From Streptomyces sp. NBC_01549 (lineage in GTDB: Bacteria; Actinomycetota; Actinomycetes; Streptomycetales; Streptomycetaceae): a stretch of DNA of 64,000 nt. Of this stretch, positions 17,517 through 26,134 are shown in pieces. Numbering within the stretch: position 1 is the stretch's first letter; every line of letters begins with the position of its first letter. Made by a program: the position numbers and the translations under genes. The notes below the pieces were generated by a model. That model did no database searches. It saw nothing but the letters and a program-made list of their open reading frames with translations, and was not told where the DNA came from. The stretch is from contig NZ_JAPEPW010000001.1 in assembly GCF_026339955.1 (NCBI RefSeq), forward strand, positions 3,374,501 to 3,438,500, in the 5' to 3' direction.

Positions 17517-17954
17517 GTGGTGAGCACCGACTGGAAGAGCGACCTGAGGCAGCGCGGCTACCGGCTGACGCCGCAGCGCCAGCTTGTCCTCGAAGCTGTG
17601 GACACCCTGGAGCACGCGACCCCCGACGACATCCTCATCGAGGTGAGGAAGACGGCGTCGGGGGTCAACATTTCCACCGTCTACCGAACCCTGGAGCTTC
17701 TGGAGGAGCTCGGTCTGGTCAGTCACGCGCACCTCGGGCACGGCGCGCCGACTTACCACCTGGCCGACCGGCACCATCACATCCACCTGGTCTGCCGGGA
17801 CTGTACGAACGTCATCGAGGCGGATGTCTCGGTCGCCGCGGAGTTCACCGCGAAGCTGCGGGACACCTTCGGCTTCGAGACGGACATGAAGCACTTCGCG
17901 ATCTTCGGCCGGTGCAAGGACTGCTCTCTCAAGAGTTCAACTACCAAGTCGTAG
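17517..17954 (+). CDS. nur: Nur, nickel-responsive Fur-family repressor
   Basis: 145-residue Fur-family regulator; in S. coelicolor Nur represses nickel uptake genes and, indirectly, Fe-SOD when nickel is present. Winged helix: RQRGYRLTPQRQLVLEAVDTLEHATPDDIL and NISTVYRTLELLEELGL. Metal sites: HLGHGAPTYHLADRHHHIH provides the His cluster, with CRDCTNV and GRCKDCSLK forming Cys pairs. The protein matches my recollection of Nur closely (MVSTDWKSDLRQRGYRLTPQ). TAGACT lies 6 nt before the GTG, so the mRNA is probably leaderless. Directly followed by the YgfZ gene. Confidence 0.93.
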   Translation: MVSTDWKSDLRQRGYRLTPQRQLVLEAVDTLEHATPDDILIEVRKTASGVNISTVYRTLELLEELGLVSHAHLGHGAPTYHLADRHHHIHLVCRDCTNVIEADVSVAAEFTAKLRDTFGFETDMKHFAIFGRCKDCSLKSSTTKS

Positions 17955-17963
17955 GCTAGGCGT

Positions 17964-18929
17964 ATGAAGAGCCCTCTCCTGTCCCTGCCCGGCGCCGTCC
18001 CCGCCGAAGGCGTGGACGAACAGGTCGCGGCGCACTACGGCGACCTGTTCCGCGAGCAGCGCACCCTCGCCGACGGCACCGGCTTCGTGGACCTCTCGCA
18101 CCGCGGTGTCGTCACCGTCACCGGGGAGGACCGGCTGAGCTGGTTGCACCTGCTGCTCACCCAGCACGTCACGGACCTCCCGGCGGGCCGCGCCACCGAG
18201 GCGCTGATCCTCTCCGCGCACGGCCACATCGAGCACGCGCTGTACCTCGTCGACGACGGCACCACGACCTGGGCCCACGTCGAACCCGGCACCCAGGACG
18301 CGCTGCTCGCGTACCTGGAGTCCATGAAGTTCTTCTACCGCGTCGAGACCGCCGACCGCACGGACGACTTCGCGGTCGTGCACCTGCCGGCCGGTTCGAT
18401 CGCCGAGGTGCCCGAGGGCGTGGTCGTACGCGAGACGCCGCACGGGCGTGATCTCTTCCTGCCGCGTGCGGACCTGGAGTCGTACGCCGAGAAGGCCGGT
18501 CCGCCGGCCGGGCTGCTGGCCTACGAGGCGCTGCGCGTCGAGCACCACCGTCCGCGGCTCGGCTTCGAGACCGACCACCGCACCATCCCGCACGAGTTGG
18601 GCTGGATCGGCAGCGCGGTGCACCTGCAGAAGGGCTGCTACCGGGGCCAGGAGACCGTGGCCCGTGTACAGAACCTGGGCAAGCCCCCGCGTCGGCTGGT
18701 CTTTCTGCACCTGGACGGCAGCGAGGTCCATCTGCCGCCGCACGGCACCGAACTCCGCCTCGCGGACGACGGCCCCGACGGCCGGAAGATCGGCTTCATC
18801 ACCACCTCCGTACGCCACCACGAGCTCGGCCCGATCGCGCTCGCCCTGGTGAAGCGGAACGTGCCGCTGGACGCGCGGCTGCTGGCGGACACGACGGCGG
18901 CGGCGCAGGAGGTCGTGGTCGAGCCGTAA
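17964..18929 (+). CDS. YgfZ/CAF17-type folate-binding protein
   Basis: 321-residue protein of the GcvT fold. The diagnostic KGCYRGQETVARV motif (~212) contains the conserved Cys. The family uses tetrahydrofolate to help assemble or repair certain Fe-S enzymes. ATG lies 9 bp after the nur stop; TAGGCT 6 nt before it suggests its own leaderless promoter. Terminated by the hairpin at 18932. Confidence 0.92.
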   Translation: MKSPLLSLPGAVPAEGVDEQVAAHYGDLFREQRTLADGTGFVDLSHRGVVTVTGEDRLSWLHLLLTQHVTDLPAGRATEALILSAHGHIEHALYLVDDGTTTWAHVEPGTQDALLAYLESMKFFYRVETADRTDDFAVVHLPAGSIAEVPEGVVVRETPHGRDLFLPRADLESYAEKAGPPAGLLAYEALRVEHHRPRLGFETDHRTIPHELGWIGSAVHLQKGCYRGQETVARVQNLGKPPRRLVFLHLDGSEVHLPPHGTELRLADDGPDGRKIGFITTSVRHHELGPIALALVKRNVPLDARLLADTTAAAQEVVVEP

Positions 18930-18931
18930 AA

Positions 18932-18954
18932 GTCGGTTCGCCCCTGGAGCGAAC
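18932..18954 (+). terminator. terminator after ygfZ
   Basis: CGGTTCGC / GCGAACCG, 8-bp stem with 7-nt loop. Confidence 0.65.
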
Positions 18955-18960
18955 CGGCGT

Positions 18961-19160
18961 GCTGGTAGCGTAAAACGCAGATGAAGCGTTGCGAGAGCCA
19001 AGCACGTGGAGTCTCTTTGCTGTTGCGTGACCTTGCAGCGGGTGAGCTGTCCGGGCTGGTTCCAACCCGGCTGGTGCTGATCGCGTAAGACTCGATCGTT
19101 CGCTGAGCGACCGAGCGGCGTGAGCCAGGAATCCCCTTCGTTTACGAGGGGAGGGTTCAA
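18961..19160 (+). ncRNA. orphan TnpB-type right end / omega-RNA-like relic
   Basis: A 200-bp non-coding stretch rich in short stems ends in GAATCCCCTTCGTTTACGAG, a CCCC..CGAGGGG hairpin and GGTTCAA. This is the form of the right end of IS200/IS605 (IS1341-type) elements, whose RNA guides TnpB. TCAA (19157-19160) would be the right cleavage site. No tnpB or tnpA gene is present, so it is a relic or a stand-alone guide scaffold. The stop codon of the convergent dtd gene falls in the TCAA. I recognise it by pattern only; no alignment was run. Confidence 0.5.
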
Positions 19161-19594
19161 ATCTCCAGGAGCACGGTGAACGGGCCGTCGTTCGTCAGCG
19201 AGACGCGCATCTGCGCGCCGAACCGGCCCGTCGCCACCGTGGCACCCAGCGCGCGGAGCTGGGCCACGACCTCGTCGACGAGGGGTTCGGCGACATCGCC
19301 GGGGGCGGCCGCGTTCCAGGTGGGGCGGCGACCCTTGCGGGCGTCGCCGTACAGGGTGAACTGGCTGATGACGAGCAGCGGCGCGTCGATGTCGGAGCAC
19401 GACTTCTCGTCCGCCAGCATCCGGATGGACCAGAGTTTGCGGGCGAGCCCGGCCGCCTTCTCCTTGGTGTCGTCGTGCGTGACGCCCACGAGGACGCACA
19501 GCCCCTCGCCGTCGATCGCCCCGACCGTTTCCGGACCGTGTTCGCCGTTCACGACGACGCTCGCGCCGTCCACCCTCTGCACCACCGCACGCAT
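19157..19594 (-). CDS. dtd: D-aminoacyl-tRNA deacylase
   Basis: 145-residue editing enzyme that hydrolyses D-amino acids from mischarged tRNA. Conserved start [15 protein letters not shown], the SQFTLYGD motif (~78-85) and the C-terminal [11 protein letters not shown] (the family's NxGP motif supplies the active site across the dimer). I chose the family-typical start MRAVV at 19594; an upstream ATG adds MVP. The TGA stop is made by the end of the transposon-like relic, so the last codons border foreign sequence. Cytosolic. Confidence 0.94.
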   Translation of the reverse strand: MRAVVQRVDGASVVVNGEHGPETVGAIDGEGLCVLVGVTHDDTKEKAAGLARKLWSIRMLADEKSCSDIDAPLLVISQFTLYGDARKGRRPTWNAAAPGDVAEPLVDEVVAQLRALGATVATGRFGAQMRVSLTNDGPFTVLLEI

Positions 19595-19829
19595 GGGGAC
19601 CATCATGCCGTGCGCGGAGTAGCCCACCCTCAGGGGGCCCAAGGCCTCCGCAGGTGATCCCCGGACCTCTATCGAGGGGTCCTTCGAGGGTTTCTTTTTG
19701 CTCCTTACCCCCCATCTGGGGCGTATCAGGGGCACTCGGTCACATAGCGGCCACTTGGGGTGGCACGATGCGTGTGTTGCGGTGCAACCGTGGGGTGGAC
19801 CGCGCCGGTCGAGGGGACGGTAGAGGCAC

Positions 19830-20543
19830 ATGAGCACACCGAGTACCGGGCAGCAGCCGCCCGGGGCTGTGTCGTTGACCCGTACGAGTCCGCGGGCAGG
19901 AGGCGGTCGTACGGGGGTTCATCGTCCTCCCGTGCAGCGCACCGACAGCCCGCTGCACCCGGACCCGCCCGCACCCGATCTGACCCTGCTGCGGCTGCCC
20001 GAACTGCGGACACTGCGGCGCGACGCACAGCGCGACGAGGCCGACCTCAGCTATGTGCGGCGCCTGCTCCAGGGGCGGATCGACATCCTGCGGGCGGAGC
20101 TGGCGCGCCGCGGGGGACTGCGGGCGCCCTCCGCGACGTCGGGATCGCCGCTGGTCTCGGGCCTGGGGACGAGTCCGGGCCTGCGTCCGGCCGGGGGGAG
20201 GGGAGCGGGTGTCGGCGCGACGTCGGTCGTCGACCGGCTCGCCGAGATCCTGACGGACGCGCCGGCCCGGCACCGTTCCTCGGCCCGCCATGTGACAGTG
20301 GGCACACCGTACGGCGAGGAGTACCGGCGGCTGGCCTCGGACATGCTCGCCGAGGTGGAGCTGTCGGACCTGGAAGCACGTACGGACGACGAGCTCGGCG
20401 CGGGGATGGGGCGGCTCGTGCGCTACGAGCGGCAGGTCTCCCGGCGGCGCCAGCACCTGCAGCGCACCGCCGACGATTGCAGCGCCGAGATCGCCCGCAG
20501 GTACCGTGATGGGGAAGCACAAGTAGACGACCTGCTCATGTGA
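19830..20543 (+). CDS. rsiG: RsiG, c-di-GMP-dependent anti-sigma factor for WhiG
   Basis: 237-residue protein with the two c-di-GMP-binding motifs E(X)3S(X)2R(X)3Q(X)3D that define RsiG: one in [17 protein letters not shown] (~71-86) and one in [17 protein letters not shown] (~200-215). In S. venezuelae RsiG loaded with c-di-GMP sequesters the sporulation sigma factor WhiG and so delays sporulation. The helical hairpin is formed by the two motif regions; the middle (~95-130) is a Gly/Ser-rich linker. ATG at 19830 has GAGG 9 nt upstream. Upstream of an asparaginase gene. Confidence 0.93.
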   Translation: MSTPSTGQQPPGAVSLTRTSPRAGGGRTGVHRPPVQRTDSPLHPDPPAPDLTLLRLPELRTLRRDAQRDEADLSYVRRLLQGRIDILRAELARRGGLRAPSATSGSPLVSGLGTSPGLRPAGGRGAGVGATSVVDRLAEILTDAPARHRSSARHVTVGTPYGEEYRRLASDMLAEVELSDLEARTDDELGAGMGRLVRYERQVSRRRQHLQRTADDCSAEIARRYRDGEAQVDDLLM

Positions 20544-20779
20544 CGCGGTGGCCCCGGCGATCCCGGGGCACGTGCGACGCTGCGGCGGCGCCGGCGGCCC
20601 GGGACATCCGGGGCCGGGCCCCATGGCTCCGCCCGGTTCCGCGGTCGCGGCGGCCGCGTCCGGGGTTGGCCCGGGCATGCGGTCGCGGGGCTCGGCCGGG
20701 GCCACGCCGACGGGGAACCTCCCGTACGGGGCCGCGGTTCGATCACCAGGCCGGTCCCCGTCATGGAAGGCCACCGCCG

Positions 20780-21757
20780 ATGTCCGCCGCCGCCCCTGCC
20801 ACCGCCGCAGACCCCTCCATACCCCCGGTTCTGGCCGAGGTCGTCCGTTCGGGATTCGTCGAGGGGCGTCATCGGGGCAGCCTGGTGCTGCTGGCCGCGG
20901 ACGGGTCGGTCGAACTGGCGCTGGGCGAGGTGACCACGCCGGTCTTTCCGCGCTCGTCCAACAAGCCGATGCAGGCGGCGGGTGTGTTGCGGGCGGGGCT
21001 GGAGCTGGCCGGCGAACGGCTGGCTCTCGCCGCCGCCAGCCACTCCGGGGAGACCTTCCACCGCGATCTCGTCCAGAAGATGCTGGCCGAGCACGGGTTG
21101 AACGCCGGACAGTTGCAGTGCCCGCCGGATCTGCCGCTGGACCCGGCGGAGGCGGAGACGTATCTCGCCGGGGGCGCGGTCCGTGACCGGGTCACCATGA
21201 ACTGCTCGGGCAAGCACGCGGCGATGCTCGCGGTGTGCGCGCTACGGGACTGGCCCCTGGACTCCTACCTGGACCCCGGCCATCCGCTCCAGCGGCTCAT
21301 CCACACGGTGGTCGAGGAGGCGGCGGGGGAGTCGGTGGCGGCGGTCGGTACGGACGGGTGCGGTGCGCCGTTGATGGCGATCAGCCTCACGGGCCTCGCC
21401 CGTGCCTTCCGCTCCTTCGTCCTCGCCGTACCCGGTTCCGCCGAACGCCGTGTCGCCGACGCCATGCGCGCCCACCCCGAGTACGTCGCCGGTACGCGCC
21501 GGCCCGACACGTGGCTCATGCGGGAGATCCCGGGCGCGCTCTCCAAAATGGGTGCGGAGGGCGTCCAGGCGGTCGCCCTCCCCGACGGCCGGGCCCTCGC
21601 CTTCAAGATCGACGACGGCGCCACCCGAGCGCTCGGTCCCGTCCTCGCCCGCGCCCTGTCCCTCCTGGGCATGCGATCCCCGGTGATCTCGAGAATCGGT
21701 CACGCTCCACTGACGGGCGGAGGCGTTGAGGTGGGCGAGATCCGGGCCGTGTTCTAA
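20780..21757 (+). CDS. asparaginase (type II-like, RSGFVE family)
   Basis: 325-residue protein of the asparaginase family found in Rhizobium and actinobacteria (LAEVVRSGFVEGRHRGSLVLL, SSNKPMQAAG, AASHSGE, NCSGKHAAMLA, TDGCGAPLMAISL). The conserved Ser/Lys and the NCSGKHA motif with Cys and His are intact. Hydrolyses L-asparagine to aspartate and ammonia. I chose the ATG at 20780 with GGAAGG upstream rather than a much longer reading frame that starts inside the rsiG region. Cytosolic by lack of a signal peptide. Confidence 0.9.
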   Translation: MSAAAPATAADPSIPPVLAEVVRSGFVEGRHRGSLVLLAADGSVELALGEVTTPVFPRSSNKPMQAAGVLRAGLELAGERLALAAASHSGETFHRDLVQKMLAEHGLNAGQLQCPPDLPLDPAEAETYLAGGAVRDRVTMNCSGKHAAMLAVCALRDWPLDSYLDPGHPLQRLIHTVVEEAAGESVAAVGTDGCGAPLMAISLTGLARAFRSFVLAVPGSAERRVADAMRAHPEYVAGTRRPDTWLMREIPGALSKMGAEGVQAVALPDGRALAFKIDDGATRALGPVLARALSLLGMRSPVISRIGHAPLTGGGVEVGEIRAVF

Positions 21758-21773
21758 GCGACCGCACGTCCCT

Positions 21774-22008
21774 CGCCCCCGCCGCCCCTACCCGTCCCAT
21801 CCCTACCTGGGGGCTGCGCCCCAGACCCCCCTTCGGCCTGAACGGCCTCGTCCTCAAACGCCGGACGGGCTGAAGGATGCGCGCCAGCGCTCCTAAGGGG
21901 CGCGGGGAACTGCGCGCCCAGCCCCCCGCCGCTCGCAGCCGAAGAACGCACCCCGGGGGTCCGGGGGCGGAGCCCCCGGGGATGGGACGGGTAGGGGCGG
22001 CGGGGGCG
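21774..22008. mobile_element. MITE-like dispersed repeat, 235 bp
   Basis: A 30-bp perfect inverted repeat (left 21774-21803, starting CGCCCCCGCCGCCCCTACCC; right 21979-22008) encloses non-coding sequence with the strings GGGGCTGCGCCCC, CTCAAACGCCGGACGGGCTGA and GGGGCGCGGGGAACTGCGCG. These strings recur in many Streptomyces intergenic regions (recall). It fills the gap between the asparaginase and acetyltransferase genes and codes for nothing. Confidence 0.75.
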
Positions 22009-22052
22009 AAAAAGGTGCGACAGGGGAGTAGTCGTCGCCCTAGCGTGAGCCC

Positions 22053-23345
22053 ATGAGCCGTCGCGAGGAAATCGACATACGAACGATCACGGAGACCGAG
22101 ATCCCGGACTGGATCCGCGCGCTGAACACGGGGTTCCTCCGCTCCCCGGCCGCGTCGGAACAGGAGATCACCAACCGCGGTGCGAACATCCTGCCGCACC
22201 GAACCCTCGGCGCATTCGACACCGACCTCGCCCACTCCCGACTTCGCTCGAGCGGGGGGACCCCCATCGTCGCCACCTTCCGATCGTTCCCGCAGTGGCT
22301 CACCACCGTCGGCGGCACCCCCGTCCCCGCCGATGCCATCACCAACGTCAGCGTCACCGCCACCCACCGCCGTCGAGGCATCCTCACCCGCATGATGGCC
22401 ACCGACCTCACGGCCGCGAAGGACCGCGGTGACGTGGTCGCCACCCTCATCGCCGCGGAGTACGCGATCTACGGGCGGTACGGCTTCGGCCAGGCCACCA
22501 CCGCCACCGAGTGGACCATCGACGTCTCCAGGTCGGGCCTGGACCCCCGCTGGTCGGGCCCGCCCGACGGCGCACGTATCGACCTGGTGGACGGCGACGA
22601 CGTACGCAAGCTCGGCCCGGAGCTGCACGAGCGGCTCAGGCGCACCCAGCCGGGCGCGGTCAGCCGCGACGAGCGCTGGTGGCAGATCAACACCGGCGTA
22701 CTGAGCCTGAGCGGCGACTCCTGGAAGGAGCCCTTCTACGCCGTGTACCGCGCGGCGAACGGTCAGGTCGAGGGCCTGGTCTCCTACGAGTCGGACGACA
22801 ACTGGGGCGACGCCAAGCAACCGCTGAACACGGCGGAAGTGAACTGGCTGATCACGGTGACCCCGACGGCCGAACGCGCCCTGTGGCAGTACCTCTGCTC
22901 GATCGACTGGATCGCCCACGTCAAGACCGGCTGGCGCGCCCCGGACGACCTGCTGCCGGGCTTCCTCCCCGATCCGCGCGCCGCCCGTATCACCACCCAG
23001 GCGGACTGGCTGTGGGTACGGATCCTGGACGTCGTACGGGCTCTGGAGGCGCGGACGTACGCGGGGTCCGGGACCCTGGTCCTGGACGTCACCGACGGGG
23101 ACGGACTGTCCGCCGGGCGCTACCGCCTGGAGGCCGGACCCGACGGGGCGACCTGTGCACAGACCACGACGACCGCCGATCTCACCCTGGACGTGGGTGA
23201 GTTGGCGGCCCTGTGGCTGGGCGACGAGTCGGCGGTGCGGCTGGCCGCGCTCGGGCGGGTGCGGGAAGAACGAGAGGGCGCCGCCATCGTCGCCGACGCC
23301 CTGCTCCGTACGTCCAGGCGACCGTGGTGCCCGGACCTCTTCTGA
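22053..23345 (+). CDS. Eis-like GNAT N-acetyltransferase with SCP2-like C-terminal domain
   Basis: 430-residue enzyme: N-terminal GNAT domain with acetyl-CoA loop ([17 protein letters not shown]), a second degenerate GNAT domain and a C-terminal SCP2-type domain, ending in a C-terminal carboxylate (WCPDLF) as in Eis proteins, where the terminal carboxylate is catalytic. Eis acetylates aminoglycosides and other amines; the substrate here is unknown. Residues ~60-72 ([11 protein letters not shown]) appear to be an in-frame insertion of a common palindromic Streptomyces repeat (22227-22266). Confidence 0.9.
   Translation: MSRREEIDIRTITETEIPDWIRALNTGFLRSPAASEQEITNRGANILPHRTLGAFDTDLAHSRLRSSGGTPIVATFRSFPQWLTTVGGTPVPADAITNVSVTATHRRRGILTRMMATDLTAAKDRGDVVATLIAAEYAIYGRYGFGQATTATEWTIDVSRSGLDPRWSGPPDGARIDLVDGDDVRKLGPELHERLRRTQPGAVSRDERWWQINTGVLSLSGDSWKEPFYAVYRAANGQVEGLVSYESDDNWGDAKQPLNTAEVNWLITVTPTAERALWQYLCSIDWIAHVKTGWRAPDDLLPGFLPDPRAARITTQADWLWVRILDVVRALEARTYAGSGTLVLDVTDGDGLSAGRYRLEAGPDGATCAQTTTTADLTLDVGELAALWLGDESAVRLAALGRVREEREGAAIVADALLRTSRRPWCPDLF
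22227..22266. repeat. in-frame palindromic repeat inside the acetyltransferase gene
   Basis: CCCACTCCCGACTTCGCTCG followed by AGCGGGGGGACCCCCATC. I recall this type of sequence (CTTCGCTCGAGC core, then GGGGGACCCCC) as a repeat scattered through Streptomyces genomes. It keeps the reading frame. Confidence 0.55.
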
Positions 23346-23381
23346 TTCCGATCGATTCCGATTCCGATTCTGATTCTGGAT
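23343..23381. repeat. GATTCC microsatellite
   Basis: Hexamer-like repeats of GATTCC/GATTCT begin at the acetyltransferase stop codon. The rest of 23382-23568 holds no supported gene. Confidence 0.8.
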
Positions 23382-23568
23382 GGTGTGGTCTGTACGGGTG
23401 GTGTGGTGGTGCTCGGTGTACTGCGGGCGCTCCCTCCGGTCGCGTCGGATAGTGGTGGTGTACTGCATCCGTAGCCGTGCGGTGGTGCGGTGACACGGAC
23501 TGACCGAGCTCCCGGCTCCCCTCCGGAGGGGAGCCCGGTCAGCCGGACTGCCGGACGGTGGCGTCCGA

Positions 23569-23754
23569 TCAGCCGGACTGGGCGAGCAGCATCACGAGCA
23601 GGACGGCTCCGATGCCGCTGATGGTGGTGTTCTTGGCCTTGAGGCCGACGGACAGCGCGACGAACGCGATGATGCCCAGCGGCCCGTACTTCCACTGGAT
23701 GAGTTGCTCGAATCCGAGGGCGAGGGCGGCGACGGCGAGGGCGATGAGCGGCAT
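23569..23754 (-). CDS. 61-aa membrane protein (module partner of the DevE-like regulator)
   Basis: Small protein starting MPLIALAVAALALGFEQLIQ with two or three hydrophobic helices and no cytoplasmic domain. I chose the ATG at 23754 because of a strong RBS (AAGGAGG, 7-nt spacing). It is divergent from the DevE-like GntR gene across 176 bp that contain the palindrome AGTTGG-n3-CCAACT. A clear paralogue (24852-25040) stands in the same position beside devA: both share the ALGFEQLIQWKYG / VVGFDQFVQWQYG segment and the KAKNTT / KAKSPT segment. Function unknown; likely a target of the regulator. Confidence 0.8.
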   Translation of the reverse strand: MPLIALAVAALALGFEQLIQWKYGPLGIIAFVALSVGLKAKNTTISGIGAVLLVMLLAQSG

Positions 23755-23827
23755 GACGTTCCCTCCTTGGGGTCCTGGGGAGGACGACTCTGGCGGCCAA
23801 CCCTCCGGAAGTGTGACCATGTTGTGT

Positions 23828-23842
23828 AAGTTGGCAACCAAC
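23828..23842. promoter_or_regulatory. DevA/DevE-type operator
   Basis: AGTTGGCAACCAACT, a perfect 6-bp inverted repeat with 3-bp spacer, between the 61-aa membrane-protein gene and the DevE-like gene. The same half-sites occur upstream of devA. Confidence 0.6.
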
Positions 23843-23930
23843 TCACTGGTAGTTATCTCCGCGTTGGGACGACTCATAACCACCTATCCGGCAACTGCCC
23901 AAAGATGGCGCGAAGTTGTAGTGTTTGGCC

Positions 23931-24833
23931 GTGGAACCGGAACACGCCTCCGTCAATGGGCGGAACAGGTCACCACGGCCACAGAGGTCACACCGCGAGG
24001 TGGCCGACGAGCTGCGCAGCCGGATCAGGTCCGGCCAGCTGCGGCCGGGCGAGCGCATGCCCACACAGGCCAAGCTGGCCGACGAGTTCGGCGTCGAACG
24101 CGGGGCGGTCCGGCAGGCGCTGCGCATCCTGCAGTCGGAACGTCTGCTCGTCAATGTGTCCAAGGGAAGCCCGGCGACCGTCGCCGACACCCTGGAACGG
24201 GGCCTGACCGGCCCGGAAGCCCCGCCGCAGCCCACCACGGTGGCGCTCGGCGGCCGGATCACGGCCGCCTTCGAAGCCCCGCACGTGCAGATCGACGCGT
24301 TGTGCCTGACATCGATATCGCTCACGCTTGCCATGGGCGAACCCCTCCGGCAAATTCACGCAGGCCGAATAAAACCGGCCAGGGTGGACGTCCGTGTGCT
24401 GCTTCCCAGCAGTGACATCGACCTCGCCTTTCCCGCGCCCGTGGACGCGTCGGCGGCGGGCCGGCTCCAGCGCAACTGGCTGACCAACCGCAACGCCCAG
24501 GGCCAGGTGCTGCGCCACAACCTGCTCGCCCTGCGTGCCACGCACGGCATCGACGTCAACGTCACCTTCCGTGCGCTCCCCTTCACCCCGCCGGTGAAGT
24601 TGTACCTGCTCAACGGGGTCGAGGCGCTCTTCGCGTACTACACGCTGACCAAGCGCGAGGAGGAAGTGGACCACGAGTACCTGGAGATGTACGACGTCCA
24701 GGGCACCCAGTCCATGCTGTTCCCCTTCGCGCACGGGGCCGGGCTGCGGGACACCACGTTCGTGGAGCAGTCCCACCTCTGGTTCGACGCGCTGTGGGAG
24801 ACCATCAGCTCCAAGCTGCTGCTCTCGAGCTGA
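23931..24833 (+). CDS. devE: DevE-like GntR-family regulator (DevA paralogue)
   Basis: 300 residues. GntR winged helix: REVADELRSRIRSGQLRPGE, LADEFGVERGAVRQALRILQ. The C-terminal domain (VDVRVLLPSSDIDLAFP, FRALPFTPPVKLYLLNGVEAL) is nearly collinear with DevA downstream and is not a standard UTRA/FadR domain. In S. coelicolor the devA paralogue upstream of devA is called devE and has a separate developmental role (recall). GTG at 23931 is preceded by TAGTGT 6 nt away, so probably leaderless, as for devA. Confidence 0.85.
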   Translation: MEPEHASVNGRNRSPRPQRSHREVADELRSRIRSGQLRPGERMPTQAKLADEFGVERGAVRQALRILQSERLLVNVSKGSPATVADTLERGLTGPEAPPQPTTVALGGRITAAFEAPHVQIDALCLTSISLTLAMGEPLRQIHAGRIKPARVDVRVLLPSSDIDLAFPAPVDASAAGRLQRNWLTNRNAQGQVLRHNLLALRATHGIDVNVTFRALPFTPPVKLYLLNGVEALFAYYTLTKREEEVDHEYLEMYDVQGTQSMLFPFAHGAGLRDTTFVEQSHLWFDALWETISSKLLLSS

Positions 24834-24851
24834 CCGACTCTCCCCTGCACG

Positions 24852-25040
24852 TCACAGGGCAGGACCCGCGACCATCAGGGCGAGGACGACCGCGCCGATG
24901 GAGCTGCAGGTGGGGCTCTTCGCCTTGATGCCGATGGTGAGGAGCAGCAGGCCGACGACGCCTGTCGTGCCGTACTGCCACTGCACGAACTGGTCGAAGC
25001 CGACGACGAAGAGGGCGGAGAGAAGGGCGATGGCGGGCAT
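24852..25040 (-). CDS. 62-aa membrane protein (module partner of DevA)
   Basis: Small hydrophobic protein (MPAIALLSALFVVGFDQFVQ...) with two or three helices, paralogous to the 61-aa protein at 23569-23754. ATG at 25040 has GGAG 8 nt upstream. Divergent from devA; the 221-bp gap holds two palindromes with TTGG/CCAA half-sites. Conservation of the pair in both modules suggests a functional link between regulator and membrane protein (inference). Confidence 0.8.
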   Translation of the reverse strand: MPAIALLSALFVVGFDQFVQWQYGTTGVVGLLLLTIGIKAKSPTCSSIGAVVLALMVAGPAL

Positions 25041-25147
25041 GGGCGGTTCTCCTGCTTCTACTGTGGCGTGGTGGTTCCTCTGGGGTGTGCGAGGGCGAGC
25101 CCGGGTGAGTCGGCGACGGGACTCGGGTGGGGGAGGCAAAACTTCCG

Positions 25148-25174
25148 CCAACTTGGCCAAGTTGGTCGCCAACT
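25148..25174. promoter_or_regulatory. overlapping palindromes, DevA operator candidate
   Basis: CCAACTTGGCCAAGTTGG (25148-25165, perfect palindrome) overlaps AGTTGGTCGCCAACT (25160-25174). DevA of S. coelicolor binds its own promoter region (established); these are the best candidate sites here. Confidence 0.6.
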
Positions 25175-25261
25175 CTGATTAAGTTGTCCCCACTTGGCTA
25201 GTAGTCATAAACAACTTTCAAACAACTCCCCGTAGATGGATGCGAGTTGTAGCGTTTGGTC

Positions 25262-26134
25262 GTGACCCAGGAGAACGTTGCAGTGAACGGCAGCAGAAGG
25301 CTCTCGCCCCAGGAGATCGCCGACGCCCTGCGGGACCGGATCCGCGCTGGAGACCTCAAGGCGGGCGACCGCCTGCCGACTCAGGCGGAGTTGGCAGAGG
25401 AGTTCGGTGTCGAGCGAGGAACCGTCCGCCAGGCCCTGCGCGCGCTCCAGGACGACGGACTGCTCAGCAACGTCAGCAAGGGCAGCCCACCACGGATCGC
25501 GGAGCCGGCCCCGACCCGGGACGAGCCGCAGACGACGATGGTCGGACTGGCCCCCCGGCTGGCGGACGCGTTCTCCGCGCCGCACGTCCGGGTCGACGCG
25601 GCCTGCCTGACCGCCGAGACCCTGATGCTCGCGCTCGGTGAACCCGTCCGCCAGATCCACGAGGGCCGCATCCGCCCGGAGTCGATCGACGTCCGCATCC
25701 TGCTCCCGTCCCGGGACATCAACCTCGCCTTCCCGGTCCCCGTCGACGGCCGCGGTGACGACGACCCGGTCCATGAGCGCTGGCTCGCCCAGCGCAACGC
25801 CCAGGTCCACGTCCTCCAGCACAACCTGCGCGCCCTGCGTTCCTCGCACGGCATCGACGTACGGGTGGCCTTCCGGGCCCTGCCCTTCACCCCGCCCGTG
25901 AAGCTGTACCTGCTCAACGGTGTCGAGGCCTTAATCGCCTACTACATGGTTCAGCGGCGTGAGGAGGAGGTGGGCAACGGCACGTTGGACATGTACGACG
26001 CTCTCGGATCCGAGTCCCTCCTCTTCTCCTTCGACAGACGGACCGGTCAGCGGGACGCCGCGTTCGTGGATCAATCCCAGAAGTGGTTCGACGCCCTCTG
26101 GGAAACCATCACCACGGACCTGACACTCTCCTAG
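25262..26134 (+). CDS. devA: DevA, GntR-family developmental regulator
   Basis: 290 residues. GntR helix-turn-helix (QEIADALRDRIRAGDLKAGD, LAEEFGVERGTVRQALRALQ) and the DevA-type C-terminal domain. In S. coelicolor devA mutants make few aerial hyphae and misplace septa, and DevA represses its own operon with devB (established). GTG at 25262 lies 6 nt after TAGCGT: probably leaderless. The promoter stretch GAGTTGTAG(C/T)GTTTGG is shared with the DevE-like gene. The stop overlaps the devB start (TAGTG), so the two are coupled. Confidence 0.92.
   Translation: MTQENVAVNGSRRLSPQEIADALRDRIRAGDLKAGDRLPTQAELAEEFGVERGTVRQALRALQDDGLLSNVSKGSPPRIAEPAPTRDEPQTTMVGLAPRLADAFSAPHVRVDAACLTAETLMLALGEPVRQIHEGRIRPESIDVRILLPSRDINLAFPVPVDGRGDDDPVHERWLAQRNAQVHVLQHNLRALRSSHGIDVRVAFRALPFTPPVKLYLLNGVEALIAYYMVQRREEEVGNGTLDMYDALGSESLLFSFDRRTGQRDAAFVDQSQKWFDALWETITTDLTLS

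Noticed and set aside
18955..19160. tRNA or riboswitch in the ygfZ-dtd gap
   Set aside because: No cloverleaf, no TTCGANTC loop in the right context and no known riboswitch core; the transposon-like right end explains it better.
20540..20779. N-terminal extension of the asparaginase
   Set aside because: The frame is open but overlaps the rsiG end; the family begins at the ATG at 20780, which has an RBS.
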